NCBI RefSeq assembly: GCF_002150505.1
Contig: NZ_MSSV01000021.1
Location: 21,994-85,993, forward strand
DNA length: 64,000 nucleotides
From: Algoriphagus ratkowskyi
GTDB taxonomy: Bacteria > Bacteroidota > Bacteroidia > Cytophagales > Cyclobacteriaceae
Direction: 5' to 3'
A model generated the notes under the pieces. The model was given only the letters and a program-made list of their open reading frames with translations, had not been told where the DNA came from and ran no database searches. How positions within the stretch are numbered: position 1 is the stretch's first letter; the number at the start of each line of letters is the position of its first letter. This document shows positions 52,178 to 62,773 of this stretch, piece by piece. The translations under genes were made by a program, and so were the position numbers.

Positions 52178-53947
52178 TTATTTTATGATGATATCCTGTG
52201 GCATTCTTACTTGAACACCTTCGTAGGATTTCAGTTTTTCTACTTGCTGATAAAGCTTATAGTTTTCACCTAATTGACTTTTTAGAATTCTAACTTGAAC
52301 GTTGTTTCCTAGGTCCTCCATGATCGTTTCGAACCAAGGTTTTTTGGTAGGATAATAAACTACTCGATAATCTTCGCCAGCGCCAATTCTTGCAGCGGCT
52401 ATTTCGATAGTGGTATTTAGTCCACCTAAGACATCGACCAAGCCTCTTTCTTTAGCTTGATTTCCTGTCCAAACTCTACCTGATGCAACTTCTTTTACGG
52501 CTTCAGCAGACATACCTCTTCCTTCTGCTACTCTCGAAATGAATACATCGTAGCCATCTTCCACAGTGTTTTGTATGATATTTCTCTCCACATCTGTCAT
52601 CGGTCGGGTTGGATTCATAAAGTCAGATAGCTCACCTGTTTTCACCACATCTACAGTGATTCCTAGTTTGTCGTTTAGCAATTCCTGAGCGTTAAACATC
52701 ATTCCGAAGATACCAATTGAACCAGTGATAGTATTGGGCTGCGCAACGATCGTGTCAGCTGGAGCTGCGATGTAATAACCTCCGGAAGCTGCTACTTCGC
52801 CCATGGATACATAAAGAGGCTTAGCCTTTTTTGCTTCAGCCATCTCTCTCCAGATCACCTCTGAGGCAACTACTGAGCCTCCAGGAGAATTCACACGAAG
52901 GACGATTGCTTTGATATTATCATCTTTACGCGCATCTCGGATTTCTTTTGCAAACTTCTCTGAGCTGATCACGCCGTCTGCTTTTCCACCTACAATCTCA
53001 CCTTCTGCGATAATTACTGCGATTCTATTCTTGGAAGTGATGTTCTTGGACTTAGCTGTTTTATTTAAGTCCGTTACGTTGATTGTTGTGATATCATCAT
53101 CCTCATCTACGCCTAACTTTTCTTTCAGCTTGGATAGAACTTGATCAAAATAGAGTAAGTCAGTTGCCAAACCATAAGTTACTGCATCTTGAGGCTTGCG
53201 AACTAACATCAGATCATTGATTTTCTTCAGGCTGTCATATGCAATTCCTCTTGATTCAGAGACGCCATGTAGCGCAAATTGATTCATATCGTCCAGAAAT
53301 GACTGGGTTTGAAGTCTTGCTTCAGGGCTGTTTTTTTCCAAGATAAATGGCTCAACTGCAGATTTGAATTCTCCCACACGGAAGATTTCAGGTTTCACGC
53401 CTACTTTTTCGAAAAGACCTTTGAAGAAAATCCCTTCGGAAGAAAAACCGTTGAAGTCGATTCCACCAAGTGGGTTCAAGTAGATTTCATCTGCTACTGA
53501 GGCTATGTAATAACCACCTTCTGTATAAGCTTCATCATAAGCAATGATAAATTTGCCCGAAGTTTTGAAGTCAACTAGAGCCTCTCGAAGCTCAAGCAAA
53601 CTCGCTTGGCCGGCAAAAACAAGTCCAGTGTTTAGGTAAATACCCTTGATTTTATCATTGGTTTTGGCTTGTTCAATGGCTTTTTTAAGGTTGATCAAGC
53701 CAGCTGTCATGTCTTGTCCAAATGGATTTCCAAAAATGGAAAGGTCCAGATCATCATCGGAGGTCCGCTCCACGATAGTTCTGCCATTTAAGTCTAGATG
53801 CAAAACTGTATTTTCTTTTACAGTAACTTCATCTCCTCCACTTGATGAGGCTACAATGCCGATCAAGCCGAGCATAAGCAGCACACCAAGAATGCTGAAA
53901 ACAAAAAGACCGACGATCACCGCCAGTACATTTCCTAAGAATTTCAT
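52178..53947 (-). CDS. sppA: Signal peptide peptidase SppA (67-kDa type)
   Basis: 589 aa, tandem-domain form. A membrane helix at about residues 7-32 anchors it. The general-base Lys is Lys195 in RVGEFKSAVEP and the nucleophile Ser388 in EVAASGGYYIAAPAD, equivalent to Lys209/Ser409 of E. coli SppA. The N-terminal half carries a parallel loop (AYTEGGYYIASVADEIYL). Degrades signal peptides left in the membrane. Divergent from folK. Confidence 0.96.
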   Translation of the reverse strand: MKFLGNVLAVIVGLFVFSILGVLLMLGLIGIVASSSGGDEVTVKENTVLHLDLNGRTIVERTSDDDLDLSIFGNPFGQDMTAGLINLKKAIEQAKTNDKIKGIYLNTGLVFAGQASLLELREALVDFKTSGKFIIAYDEAYTEGGYYIASVADEIYLNPLGGIDFNGFSSEGIFFKGLFEKVGVKPEIFRVGEFKSAVEPFILEKNSPEARLQTQSFLDDMNQFALHGVSESRGIAYDSLKKINDLMLVRKPQDAVTYGLATDLLYFDQVLSKLKEKLGVDEDDDITTINVTDLNKTAKSKNITSKNRIAVIIAEGEIVGGKADGVISSEKFAKEIRDARKDDNIKAIVLRVNSPGGSVVASEVIWREMAEAKKAKPLYVSMGEVAASGGYYIAAPADTIVAQPNTITGSIGIFGMMFNAQELLNDKLGITVDVVKTGELSDFMNPTRPMTDVERNIIQNTVEDGYDVFISRVAEGRGMSAEAVKEVASGRVWTGNQAKERGLVDVLGGLNTTIEIAAARIGAGEDYRVVYYPTKKPWFETIMEDLGNNVQVRILKSQLGENYKLYQQVEKLKSYEGVQVRMPQDIIIK

Positions 53948-54018
53948 AAGCTAAATTATTTGAGGTTCCAAAATAACCTAATTTGAAGCATGATTACAAA
54001 AGCAATTATATACTGACA

Positions 54019-54507
54019 ATGTTTGAAAAAGTAGTTTTAATAGTTGGGGGGAATAAAGGAGATAGAATGAAACTCTTGAATGCGGCTGTCGAAGCTGTTT
54101 CGAAGTTCGGTAAATTGACGCTTAAGTCTACCGTGTATGAGACAGAAGCATGGGGTGGAGTGGCTAAGGGGGCGTTTATGAATCAGGTTATTGAAATAAG
54201 AACAGCTTATTCTCCTGTTGAACTTTTAGCATTTACCCAACAAATCGAAATAGATTTGGGGAGAAAACGAGAGGAGCATTGGGGTGATCGTACCATGGAT
54301 ATTGATATTATTTTTTATGGGGATCAAATAATAGATACTGCTACACTTCAGATTCCACATCCTTTCTTATCTGAGCGGCGATTTGTTCTGGTACCATTGG
54401 CAGAGATTCTTCCAGATTTTATTCATCCTGTTTTCGGGAAAAGTAGTTTGCAGATGCTGGAAGAATGTGATGATAAGAGTGAAGTGAGAGAGTTTAAAGT
54501 TTTGTAA
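54019..54507 (+). CDS. folK: 6-hydroxymethyl-7,8-dihydropterin pyrophosphokinase
   Basis: 162 aa from MFEKVVLIVGGNKGDRMKLL (ATG 54019), the normal start; the longer frame has 12 residues not expected in the family. VGGNKGDR, the catalytic WGDRTMDIDIIFYGD, and PHPFLSERRFVLVPLAEI are the HPPK signatures. Makes the pyrophosphorylated pterin for folate synthesis. No adjacent folP or folB is present; it stands alone and is divergent from sppA. Confidence 0.95.
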   Translation: MFEKVVLIVGGNKGDRMKLLNAAVEAVSKFGKLTLKSTVYETEAWGGVAKGAFMNQVIEIRTAYSPVELLAFTQQIEIDLGRKREEHWGDRTMDIDIIFYGDQIIDTATLQIPHPFLSERRFVLVPLAEILPDFIHPVFGKSSLQMLEECDDKSEVREFKVL

Positions 54508-54586
54508 GTGGTGAGAAGTGTATGTGGTGAAACGTGAAAGGTAAGATGTAGAAGATTTGTAAATTGTGAGAAGTGAAATGTGAAAA

Positions 54587-54629
54587 AAAAAGCTTGGCTA
54601 AAGTCTTCAGACTTTGAACCAAGCTTTTT
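54587..54629 (+). terminator. Nested bidirectional terminator between folK and fabD
   Basis: Outer AAAAAGCTTGG/CCAAGCTTTTT (54587-54597, 54619-54629) encloses an inner AAAGTC-TTCA-GACTTT (54600-54615). T/A runs lie on both sides, serving convergent folK and fabD. Between folK and it lie short GTGAGAAGTG-like direct repeats (54508-54582). Confidence 0.75.
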
Positions 54630-54699
54630 CTATAAATTCTTTTATCCCTTCCACGAAACCTAAATGATCTCAGCTTTTAAAAGACACAAATCTTTAGTG

Positions 54700-55575
54700 T
54701 TAAAGACCTGAGACCTCAGCTTCAGGATGGATTTTTTTGACTAAGCCTTGGAGTACTTTTCCAGGTCCGCATTCTACAAACTCTATAGCTCCATCCGCCA
54801 CCATGTTTTGGACAGATTGAGTCCATTTCACGGGAGCTGTAAGCTGCGCGATTAGATTTGCTTTGATCTCAGCTATGTCGGTAACAGCTGTAGTACTTAC
54901 GTTTTGATAAATAGGGCAGCTAGGGGTGTGGAATGTAGTAGCTTCTATAGCCTTCTGCAATTTCTCGCGGGCCGGCTCCATCAAAGGTGAGTGGAATGCA
55001 CCACCTACCGGAAGAGGCAAGGCACGCTTGGCGCCGGCTTCTTTCATCTTTTCGCAAGCTAGCTCGATTCCTTTATTTGATCCAGAGATCACCAACTGAC
55101 CTGGGCAATTATAGTTTGCTGGCACTACCACTTCTTCAGTGAATGTCGCGCAGATTTCTTCTACTTTTTCATCTGAAAGACCTAAGATCGCAGCCATGGT
55201 AGATGGGTTGATTTCGCAGGCTTCCTGCATGGCAAGCGCTCGTTGATAGACTAGATCTAATCCATCTTCAAAAGATAGTGTACCATTGGCCACTAAAGCT
55301 GACAGTTCTCCTAAAGAATGACCTGATACCATATCTGGAGCGAAATCAGGAGTAGTTTTAGCTAAAATCACGGAATGAAGAAAGACCGCAGGCTGTGTCA
55401 CATTCGTTTGTTTCAGTTCCTCTGCAGTTCCTCCAAACATAATGTCAGTGATACGGAAACCTAAGATCTCGTTTGCTCGCTCAAATAATTCTTTTGCGGC
55501 AGGATTCTCTTCATAAAGTGCTTTACCCATTCCTGGGAATTGGGCGCCTTGGCCCGGGAAAACAAATGCCTTCAT
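54700..55575 (-). CDS. fabD: Malonyl-CoA:ACP transacylase FabD
   Basis: 291 aa from MKAFVFPGQGAQFPGMGKAL (ATG 55575); the longer frame overlaps the DUF393 gene and has no family resemblance. FPGQGAQ oxyanion motif, catalytic Ser in VSGHSLGELSALVA, and GGAFHSPLM with the catalytic-region His. Transfers malonyl groups to ACP for fatty-acid synthesis. It follows DUF393 on the same strand, 65 bp away. Confidence 0.97.
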   Translation of the reverse strand: MKAFVFPGQGAQFPGMGKALYEENPAAKELFERANEILGFRITDIMFGGTAEELKQTNVTQPAVFLHSVILAKTTPDFAPDMVSGHSLGELSALVANGTLSFEDGLDLVYQRALAMQEACEINPSTMAAILGLSDEKVEEICATFTEEVVVPANYNCPGQLVISGSNKGIELACEKMKEAGAKRALPLPVGGAFHSPLMEPAREKLQKAIEATTFHTPSCPIYQNVSTTAVTDIAEIKANLIAQLTAPVKWTQSVQNMVADGAIEFVECGPGKVLQGLVKKIHPEAEVSGL

Positions 55576-55640
55576 TAAGTAGTGTTTTTTGTTCGAGGTA
55601 AATATACTGCTTTTCCTAAAGTAGGTCCGCAATTTTAAGT

Positions 55641-56084
55641 TCAAGACAAGAGGTTGATGCCTGTTTGAGCGATTGTTTCTGAAGAAAGAAATTTCTCTTT
55701 TTCGGCTGGACTGGGGAGTCTGCAGGTGCTTTTCTTGCCAAACCACCTATAGCGATTACTCCCGATCCAATTGTAAATGGAGTCTCTAAGGAATTTAGGA
55801 AGCAATATAAGTGGATATAAGGCAGGCCAAAATCCAGATAGTTTTCTGGCAATTTTGAGAGCAGCAGTGCTTTTGTAATAGATTTGTCCCTTTTCCAAAA
55901 GGACAAGGGAGTCTAAATAATCTTCTCGCACCTTATACTTGGCAAGAATTTCTATACTTAAATCCTCTTGTAAAGCTCCCACTAAGAAGTGATCCATCGT
56001 GTCTCGTTGGATGACGAAATCAATGGAAGCATTACAGAGGTTGCAAACCCCATCAAAGAAAATGATGGATTTGGTTAAAGTCAT
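55641..56084 (-). CDS. DCC-type thiol-disulfide oxidoreductase (DUF393)
   Basis: 147 aa. The N-terminal DCC motif is FFDGVCNLCNASIDFVIQ (CxxC), followed by a helical domain. It lacks an obvious signal, so a cytosolic redox role is likely, or association with the inner membrane through its C-terminal hydrophobic stretches (GFWPALYPLILLPKFL). Its start overlaps the stop of the giant T9SS protein (ATGA), so translation is coupled. Confidence 0.87.
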   Translation of the reverse strand: MTLTKSIIFFDGVCNLCNASIDFVIQRDTMDHFLVGALQEDLSIEILAKYKVREDYLDSLVLLEKGQIYYKSTAALKIARKLSGFWPALYPLILLPKFLRDSIYNWIGSNRYRWFGKKSTCRLPSPAEKEKFLSSETIAQTGINLLS

Positions 56085-58861
56085 TTAAGGAGTTGAATTG
56101 TTCCTTTAAGTGGCTGATTCTGATTTGCTGTGTCGAGTACGTCAAACACTACATTTCCTGAGTAAAAGTAAGTGCCAGCGGGTAGCTCGTTGCCATTTTT
56201 GTCATTTCCATTCCATCTGATGAAAACGTCATTTTCGGAAGATTCTAAGCTATTGTAAGTGAAGACTTCCACTCCCCAACGATTTACAATCAAGATGTCA
56301 ACTCCAACGACAAACCGAGGACACTGTGTGAAAGGATTGTCAAAAGCCATGAACGTATCATTCGTACCGTCACCATTTGGAGTAAAGGCATTTGGTAGGA
56401 TGTAGCTCGGGCAATTCTCCACGCACACCACATTACTTGGTTCAGATTCGTTTCCAGATCTATCTACAGCCGTGATGTAATAGCAACCGCGGTAGATGGC
56501 TAGATTACGAATGGTAGTAGAAAGATTGAGAGAGGAGATAGTGGCAATCAATTCGAAAGGGCTGTCCTCGCCTTTGGAAGTGAAGTACAACTTATAGGAA
56601 CTGAGTTCATCGTCACACTCTCCGGAAAAATCAGGAGTCCAACTAAGCTGATGCTCGTAAGTGGAATTATTACATGGAAGTTCTGCCAGATAGCTAGAAC
56701 ATTCAGGGCCATCAAAAGAGAGAACTGGAGGGCATGGTAGCCTGTTGTCATCCGGTTTGGCACAAATAATTTGAGATTTGTTTTCCAAAGGATAAACCAA
56801 GCCCACCACATTGTAAGATCCTTTTGTAATCACGTAGTAACAGTATTCTATCTCTTTTTCTAATGGAACGCCATTGAAACTTCCATCATCTAGGAATTTA
56901 AATCCTGCTGTGGTCACATCTACTTCGGCGATTTTTACAAATGTACCTTCGTCCAAAGCCGCGGCATCGGTTCTATTTCTATAAACTTCATGCTTGTATT
57001 GACTGACAGCGTTGTTCCAAGGCACTACAAATTCCCAATTCACCTCGATTGCCTGATTGATAATGGTAGGCTCTATCCACACAGAAGAAGCTTTAGAGGA
57101 GGTGTCAACCTTCGTATTTCTATCAAGCAACACAACTTCATAATTGTACACGGTAGTTTCTGTGTTTAAACCCTTGTCCGTAAAGAGCGTGTCTGAAGTG
57201 ACACCTAGTGAGACTAATCCGGTATTGCCAGTAAATCCAGTACTTCTGAGCAATTCATAGGTATATGGCCCGGGGAATTGAACCTTGTCAATATCATAAG
57301 GAGGGGTCCATTTCACGAAAATCTCACCAGCAGCAGGATCTGTAGCTTCCACACTTACATTAGTGATGATAGGTACATCTACGTCTATAGTTATGCAAAT
57401 CTCCTGAGAAACTATGCTTTCTCCTAGTCTAGGAACCGGGTAGGCGGCAACCAATCTGTAGCAATAGGTATTACCAGGAGCTAGTCCATCTCCACCATTC
57501 TGATCGAGGAAATTTATTGTTTGCATTGTTGTTGTTCCAATCAATTCATATCCTGCACGAATACCAGTTTCACAACTGTCTGGGAGATAAGGGTCAGAAT
57601 TGATTCTTCTCCAGATTTGCATTTCGCTTGCGGAGTTGGCGCATACATAAGGATCCCAGTTGAGTTCCACCACTCGTCCAGGCATTTGTTCTATTTCATC
57701 GAAGACAGGCGGTGGGCCTACTACTTTTATACGCCAAGTCTTAATATCTACTAAGGAAGGTCCGGAGCTAGGTTGATCTGAAATTCTTACCCGAACTTCA
57801 TATTCTCTTGCTCGCACATGATTACAGACTGTCTGCCAATCGAAGTTCACGATACCTGGAGTAGGCTGGTAAGTGCTTTTTGGTGAATAGTTAGCAGGAG
57901 AGGTGGTTATTTCTATAGGCTCTCCGAAGACTTCAATTTTGATAGGGTCACCATCTGGGTCTTGACCTTGGATGATTTCTTCTATTTTAGTGCCTGCTAC
58001 CACACAAAGATCTGGGGGCAATATCAACTCGGGTCTTCTGTTATTCGAGTTTTCAATAATAATTTGCATATCTCGGACCACATAGCCTATGAGCACCCAT
58101 TTCCCATCCAGCTTCCGATATTCATTGATTCTAAAGGCTACATTGAATTGCCCTGCGGTTCCGGGGGCATCCCAAATGAGATCCCCATTAATTGGATCCA
58201 AGGTCAAAAATGCTGGAGTGCTACCATCTTCTTGTTTGAAACTGAATTCTGGAGAAGCAGGGCTTCTAAAGTTATTAACTGGACGTTGGAACTGCTGCTT
58301 AGGGATGTCCATAGAATAAGCTAAACTATCGCCATCTGGATCATAAGCACCTGGATTATGAATGTATCTGACGTTTACTGCACCATTGTCTACTGGCGGG
58401 ATTGTCAGAACAGGAGAGTTATTTACTCCTATAAAAGGGTCAATTGTAATAGTGGTTTCTACATAAAATGGCGTGTCCACTGAATTATCCATATTCAGTG
58501 TTCTATCATTTCGGTTAAATTCCTGAAATCTAATGGTGTAAGTTCCCGGTCCTTGGAAGGTGTGCTCAATGACAAAAATATTTTTCTCAATTTGGTTTCC
58601 CAAGTTTATAACAGTGCTAAACTCACTCTCTGTGTTCAGTCCATCGACAATTCTTCCATCTCCAAAATTAATTACTCCGGGACCAAAAATGACATTTGAT
58701 CTCGTATCGGTATATCCTACAACTGTGATCTTATAAGTCAAATTCTGTACAGAAACCCGCTCAGCGATGATTTCTCCTGCTCTAATGTGTGTTGCCCAAG
58801 TTTCAGAAATCCCGGCTATCAGGAAGATAAGAAAAAGTCCAAGGGTGATTTTAAGCTTCAT
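56081..58861 (-). CDS. Giant T9SS-exported protein with gliding-type C-terminal domain
   Basis: 926 aa from MKLKITLGLFLIFLIAGI (signal peptide ending WATH). An in-frame ATG 15 nt earlier (58876) is an alternative start. The N-terminal part begins THIRAGEIIAERVSVQN, a form common in Cytophagales surface proteins. PKD/Ig-like and fibronectin III-type modules follow (KWTPPYDIDKVQFPGPYTYE, LSWTPDFSGECDDELSSY). The C-terminal about 95 residues are the CHU_C/T9SS type B sorting domain: ILPNAFTPNGDGTNDTFMAF, then VDILIVNRWGVEVF, WNGNDKNGNELPAGTYFY and KGTIQLLK at the very end. So it is exported by T9SS, perhaps a cell-surface adhesin. Confidence 0.9.
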   Translation of the reverse strand: MKLKITLGLFLIFLIAGISETWATHIRAGEIIAERVSVQNLTYKITVVGYTDTRSNVIFGPGVINFGDGRIVDGLNTESEFSTVINLGNQIEKNIFVIEHTFQGPGTYTIRFQEFNRNDRTLNMDNSVDTPFYVETTITIDPFIGVNNSPVLTIPPVDNGAVNVRYIHNPGAYDPDGDSLAYSMDIPKQQFQRPVNNFRSPASPEFSFKQEDGSTPAFLTLDPINGDLIWDAPGTAGQFNVAFRINEYRKLDGKWVLIGYVVRDMQIIIENSNNRRPELILPPDLCVVAGTKIEEIIQGQDPDGDPIKIEVFGEPIEITTSPANYSPKSTYQPTPGIVNFDWQTVCNHVRAREYEVRVRISDQPSSGPSLVDIKTWRIKVVGPPPVFDEIEQMPGRVVELNWDPYVCANSASEMQIWRRINSDPYLPDSCETGIRAGYELIGTTTMQTINFLDQNGGDGLAPGNTYCYRLVAAYPVPRLGESIVSQEICITIDVDVPIITNVSVEATDPAAGEIFVKWTPPYDIDKVQFPGPYTYELLRSTGFTGNTGLVSLGVTSDTLFTDKGLNTETTVYNYEVVLLDRNTKVDTSSKASSVWIEPTIINQAIEVNWEFVVPWNNAVSQYKHEVYRNRTDAAALDEGTFVKIAEVDVTTAGFKFLDDGSFNGVPLEKEIEYCYYVITKGSYNVVGLVYPLENKSQIICAKPDDNRLPCPPVLSFDGPECSSYLAELPCNNSTYEHQLSWTPDFSGECDDELSSYKLYFTSKGEDSPFELIATISSLNLSTTIRNLAIYRGCYYITAVDRSGNESEPSNVVCVENCPSYILPNAFTPNGDGTNDTFMAFDNPFTQCPRFVVGVDILIVNRWGVEVFTYNSLESSENDVFIRWNGNDKNGNELPAGTYFYSGNVVFDVLDTANQNQPLKGTIQLLK

Positions 58862-59083
58862 ATTGGTCAAGTTCATTTTTGGAGAGAAATAGAATGTACG
58901 AATTTATCCTCTTTTAAGGTTTTAGCAATCATCCTTTTCCTATACGAATTAAATGGAAGTAAGTAGAAAAACACGTTATAATCAAACATTAAATCTGCTA
59001 CTCAAGTTATTCATGCATCAAAAACTCTTGTTAATAAAGACTATTTAGAACTTATTAAAATAAGAGAAGTGTTTTTGAATGGA

Positions 59084-59114
59084 TTGTTTGCTAGTTGTTC
59101 CAAATGTAAATTTG
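59084..59114 (+). promoter_or_regulatory. Bacteroidota-type promoter for sdhCAB
   Basis: TTG (59084-59086), 20 bp, then TAAATTTG (59107-59114): a good -33/-7 match. The start would lie near 59121, with a leader of about 41 nt to the sdhC ATG. The remaining 300-bp gap to the T9SS gene shows no gene. Confidence 0.7.
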
Positions 59115-59161
59115 GCACTATTAATCAATGATTTCGTTTTAAATCTAATCGCAAAAATTGT

Positions 59162-59842
59162 ATGAGCTGGGTTACAAAAACCTTGAGTAGCACAATAGGC
59201 AGGAAATTGATCATGGCGTTGACCGGGCTTTTCCTGATTCTATTTTTGACAGGTCACGTTGCAGGTAACTTGCAATTGTTTAACAATGATGGGGGAGAGG
59301 CATTTAATATCTATGCACATTTCATGACTACCAACCCTGCTGTAAAACTCCTTTCTTACCTGACTTACATTTCGATCATCGGGCACGTGATCTTTTCTAT
59401 TTGGCTTACCAAAAGAAATAAAGCTGCTCGCCCTATCGGATATGGCGTATCTACTCCGCCTTCTACGACTGTATCTTCCCGCAACATGGGTATCTTAGGT
59501 ACATTCATTTTGATCTTCATCGTGGTGCACATGCAGACTTTCTGGTATCAGATGCATTGGGGAGAGATTCCTTTCGTGACGTATGATGGCGTAGAATACA
59601 AGGATTTGTTCAGCGTTGTCGCATTTACTTTTCAAAATGTATTTATGGTGATAGGCTATGTGATAGCGATGGTTTTATTGGCATTTCACCTGTCCCATGG
59701 ATTTGCAAGCGCATTCCAGACGCTAGGTTTGAATCACGCGAAATACTCTCCAGCCATTGTGTTAATCGGGAAAATCTATTGCATAGTAGTGTCGATTCTA
59801 TTCGCAAGCATGCCAGTTTACATCTATTTCACACAGAGCTAA
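59162..59842 (+). CDS. sdhC: Succinate dehydrogenase cytochrome b subunit (type B)
   Basis: 226 aa, five helices, the b558-type fused subunit of Bacteroidota and epsilon-proteobacterial frd/sdh. Haem-ligand-type His residues occur in [37 protein letters not shown] and LAFHLSHGF. There is no separate SdhD. It anchors SdhA/B to the inner membrane and passes electrons between menaquinone and the complex. First gene of a three-gene operon, 10 bp before sdhA. Confidence 0.93.
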   Translation: MSWVTKTLSSTIGRKLIMALTGLFLILFLTGHVAGNLQLFNNDGGEAFNIYAHFMTTNPAVKLLSYLTYISIIGHVIFSIWLTKRNKAARPIGYGVSTPPSTTVSSRNMGILGTFILIFIVVHMQTFWYQMHWGEIPFVTYDGVEYKDLFSVVAFTFQNVFMVIGYVIAMVLLAFHLSHGFASAFQTLGLNHAKYSPAIVLIGKIYCIVVSILFASMPVYIYFTQS

Positions 59843-59852
59843 TCAGTCCCTC

Positions 59853-61787
59853 ATGATACTAGATTCAAAATCCCCAATTGGCCCCTTAGCCGAAAAGTGG
59901 ACTAAACATAAATTCAACAGTAAGCTGGTAAACCCGGCGAACAAAAGAAAATACGAAGTGATCGTAGTGGGTACTGGCCTTGCCGGTGCATCTGCTGCTG
60001 CTTCACTTGCAGAGTTAGGCTACAAAGTGAAAGCATTTTGCTTCCAAGATAGCCCGCGTCGTGCGCACTCTATTGCTGCGCAAGGTGGGATCAACGCTGC
60101 GAAAAATTACCAAAATGACGGTGACTCGGTTTACAGACTTTTCTACGATACCATCAAAGGTGGAGATTATCGTTCCCGAGAATCCAATGTTTACCGTCTT
60201 GCAGAAGTTTCTGTAAATATCATTGATCAGTGCGTGGCGCAGGGTGTTCCTTTCGCCAGAGAATATGGTGGATTACTTGCCAACCGTTCATTCGGTGGAG
60301 CGCAAGTTTCCAGGACTTTCTACGCTAGGGGTCAAACAGGACAGCAGTTGCTTTTAGGAGCTTATTCAGCTTTGAGCCGTCAGGTAGCCAATGGTAAAGT
60401 GAAACTTTATCCACGTACTGAAATGATGGACGTCGTGACTATCGACGGTCATGCAAGAGGTATCGTGACCAGAAATCTTATTACTGGTAAAATTGAAACT
60501 CACGCTGCACACGCAGTATTATTGTGTACTGGTGGTTACGGAAACGTATTTTTCCTCTCTACCAATGCGATGGGATCGAATGTGACTGCAGCTTGGAGAG
60601 CGCATAAGAAAGGTGCTTACTTCTCCAATCCTTGCTACACGCAGATTCACCCAACTTGTATTCCGGTGTCAGGAGATCATCAGTCTAAGTTAACCTTGAT
60701 GTCTGAGTCATTGAGAAATGACGGTAGAGTTTGGGTGCCAAAGACTGTGGAAATAGCGCAAAGACTTCGTAAAGGCGAAATCAAGGCAAAAGATATTAAG
60801 GATGAGGATAGAGATTATTACTTGGAGCGGAAGTATCCTTCTTTTGGTAACTTGGTTCCTCGTGACGTAGCTTCTAGAAATGCGAAAGACGTTTGTGACG
60901 AAGGTCGAGGCGTGAATGAAACTGGTCAAGCTGTTTTTCTTGATTTCCGCGATGCAATCAATCGCGACAGCGAAGATGCTATTCGTGCGAGATATGGCAA
61001 CTTGTTTGACATGTATCAGCAGATCACAGGTGAGAATCCTTATCAATCTCCAATGAAAATATATCCAGCCGTTCACTACACAATGGGTGGACTTTGGGTA
61101 GATTACAATTTGATGACTACTGTTCCTGGACTTTATTCTCTTGGAGAGGCTAACTTCTCAGATCATGGAGCGAACAGGTTAGGAGCTTCTGCTTTGATGC
61201 AAGGTTTGGCCGATGGATACTTTGTAATCCCTTATACAATGGGAGATTATTTGGCTGAAATAGGACCTGCTCCTGTAGATCCAAATCATCCTGAATTTGC
61301 GAAAGCAGAAAAAGGAGTAAAAGATGCTATTCAAAAGCTGCTAAGCATCAATGGTACTAAAACGGTAGATCACTTCCATAAAGCTTTGGGACATATCATG
61401 TGGGAATACTGTGGTATGGCTAGAAATGCTGAGGGCTTAACCAAAGCTAAAGGCCTAATCCAGACGTTGAGAAAAGAATTCTGGAGTGATGTGAAGGTGC
61501 TTGGTGCAAACGAAGAATTAAATCAAACACTGGAGAAAGCAAGTAGAGTTGCCGATTTCTTGGAATTGGGAGAGTTGATGGTGGACGATGCGCTGAACAG
61601 ATCTGAGTCATGCGGTGGACACTTTAGACTAGAGTCTCAGACTCCAGACGGAGAAGCGCTCAGAGATGATGAGAACTTCGCTTATGCTGCAGCGTGGGAG
61701 TTTATGGCAGAGAATGCGCCGGAGACATTGCACAAAGAGCCACTCGTATTTGAGAATGTGAAGCTGACTCAAAGATCTTACAAATAA
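59853..61787 (+). CDS. sdhA: Succinate dehydrogenase/fumarate reductase flavoprotein subunit
   Basis: 644 aa, the long form usual in Bacteroidota. FAD-binding [18 protein letters not shown], the covalent-FAD His in [17 protein letters not shown], active-site elements [11 protein letters not shown] and [19 protein letters not shown], and the Arg-rich [20 protein letters not shown]. Oxidises succinate (or reduces fumarate) on the cytosolic face. Co-transcribed with sdhC and sdhB. Confidence 0.97.
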   Translation: MILDSKSPIGPLAEKWTKHKFNSKLVNPANKRKYEVIVVGTGLAGASAAASLAELGYKVKAFCFQDSPRRAHSIAAQGGINAAKNYQNDGDSVYRLFYDTIKGGDYRSRESNVYRLAEVSVNIIDQCVAQGVPFAREYGGLLANRSFGGAQVSRTFYARGQTGQQLLLGAYSALSRQVANGKVKLYPRTEMMDVVTIDGHARGIVTRNLITGKIETHAAHAVLLCTGGYGNVFFLSTNAMGSNVTAAWRAHKKGAYFSNPCYTQIHPTCIPVSGDHQSKLTLMSESLRNDGRVWVPKTVEIAQRLRKGEIKAKDIKDEDRDYYLERKYPSFGNLVPRDVASRNAKDVCDEGRGVNETGQAVFLDFRDAINRDSEDAIRARYGNLFDMYQQITGENPYQSPMKIYPAVHYTMGGLWVDYNLMTTVPGLYSLGEANFSDHGANRLGASALMQGLADGYFVIPYTMGDYLAEIGPAPVDPNHPEFAKAEKGVKDAIQKLLSINGTKTVDHFHKALGHIMWEYCGMARNAEGLTKAKGLIQTLRKEFWSDVKVLGANEELNQTLEKASRVADFLELGELMVDDALNRSESCGGHFRLESQTPDGEALRDDENFAYAAAWEFMAENAPETLHKEPLVFENVKLTQRSYK

Positions 61788-61905
61788 ATTCAAGACTTTA
61801 ATTCATAACTATTTATGAAATCGAGCATGTCAAAAACGACACACAGAGTTAAGTTTGTTCACCGTGCGAGATTCCATGTGGCCATTGAAAAAAAAATATA
61901 AACAC

Positions 61906-62655
61906 ATGAAACTGACATTAAAAATTTGGAGACAGAAAAACGCCAGCGATAAAGGCGGTTTTGTTACCTATCCAATAGATGGTATTTCCGCTGACATGTC
62001 ATTCCTAGAGATGATGGATGTCTTGAATGAGGAATTAGCTATAAAAGGACAAGATCCTGTGCACTTTGATCACGATTGCCGCGAAGGTATTTGTGGTATG
62101 TGCTCACTCTATATCAACGGCCATCCACATGGTCCACAGCAGACTACTACTTGTCAACTTCACATGCGTTCATTCTCTGATGGAGATACTATTACGATAG
62201 AGCCATGGAGAGCTAAGGCCTTTCCGGTGATGAAAGATTTGGTGGTGGATCGCGGTGCTTTTGACAGAATCATCCAAGCTGGCGGATACGTGAATGTGAA
62301 TACAGGTGGCGTACCAGATGCAAATGAGATTCCTATACCTAAGAGAGTTGCTGATGAAGCATTTGATTCGGCTACTTGTATAGGTTGTGGAGCGTGTGTA
62401 GCAGCATGTAAAAATGCTTCCGCTATGCTATTCACCTCTGCGAAAATCTCTCAGCTGGCAATGCTTCCGCAGGGTCAGGTAGAAAGAATGTCCAGAGCAG
62501 AGAAAATGGTTGCCCAGATGGATGATGAAGGCTTCGGAGCATGTACCAACACCGGTGCTTGCGAAGCAGAATGTCCAAAAGGAATCAGCCTAACAAACAT
62601 CGCTCGAATGAACAGAGAATATTACTCTGCTTCTCTAAAGAGCGAGAATGTTTAA
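61906..62655 (+). CDS. sdhB: Succinate dehydrogenase iron-sulfur subunit
   Basis: 249 aa from [20 protein letters not shown] (ATG 61906); the longer frame adds 17 residues outside the family. Cysteine sets: CREGICGMC...C for 2Fe-2[14 protein letters not shown] for 4Fe-4S, and [14 protein letters not shown] for the last cluster. Electron wire from SdhA to the cytochrome. It starts about 120 bp after sdhA and ends in a strong terminator. Confidence 0.97.
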   Translation: MKLTLKIWRQKNASDKGGFVTYPIDGISADMSFLEMMDVLNEELAIKGQDPVHFDHDCREGICGMCSLYINGHPHGPQQTTTCQLHMRSFSDGDTITIEPWRAKAFPVMKDLVVDRGAFDRIIQAGGYVNVNTGGVPDANEIPIPKRVADEAFDSATCIGCGACVAACKNASAMLFTSAKISQLAMLPQGQVERMSRAEKMVAQMDDEGFGACTNTGACEAECPKGISLTNIARMNREYYSASLKSENV

Positions 62656-62680
62656 TTGAATTACGAATTTATAAAGAATG

Positions 62681-62707
62681 AAAAAGCCGACGAGAGTCGG
62701 CTTTTTT
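62681..62707 (+). terminator. Terminator after sdhB
   Basis: AAAAAGCCGAC-GAGA-GTCGGCTTTTT: perfect 11-bp stem (62681-62691, 62696-62706) with T7. Confidence 0.9.
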
Positions 62708-62738
62708 TGGTTTTAATTGACTTGAGTGGACATTTTTA

Positions 62739-62773
62739 TTGCGTATATCTGCCCTATAAGAAGATATACGCAA
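62739..62773. repeat. Perfect 12-bp hairpin TTGCGTATATCT
   Basis: TTGCGTATATCT (62739-62750), loop GCCCTATAAGA, AGATATACGCAA (62762-62773). The sequence CGCAACTG following it recurs at 62992, so it may be related to the hairpin at 62988-63009. Confidence 0.45.

Noticed and set aside
54508..54582. Short tandem GTGAGAAGTG repeats as a regulatory array
   Set aside because: Low-complexity and irregular; probably part of the intergenic decay.
55576..55746. FabD extension of 57 residues
   Set aside because: Overlaps the DUF393 gene and shows no family features; FabD begins at MKAFVFPGQG.
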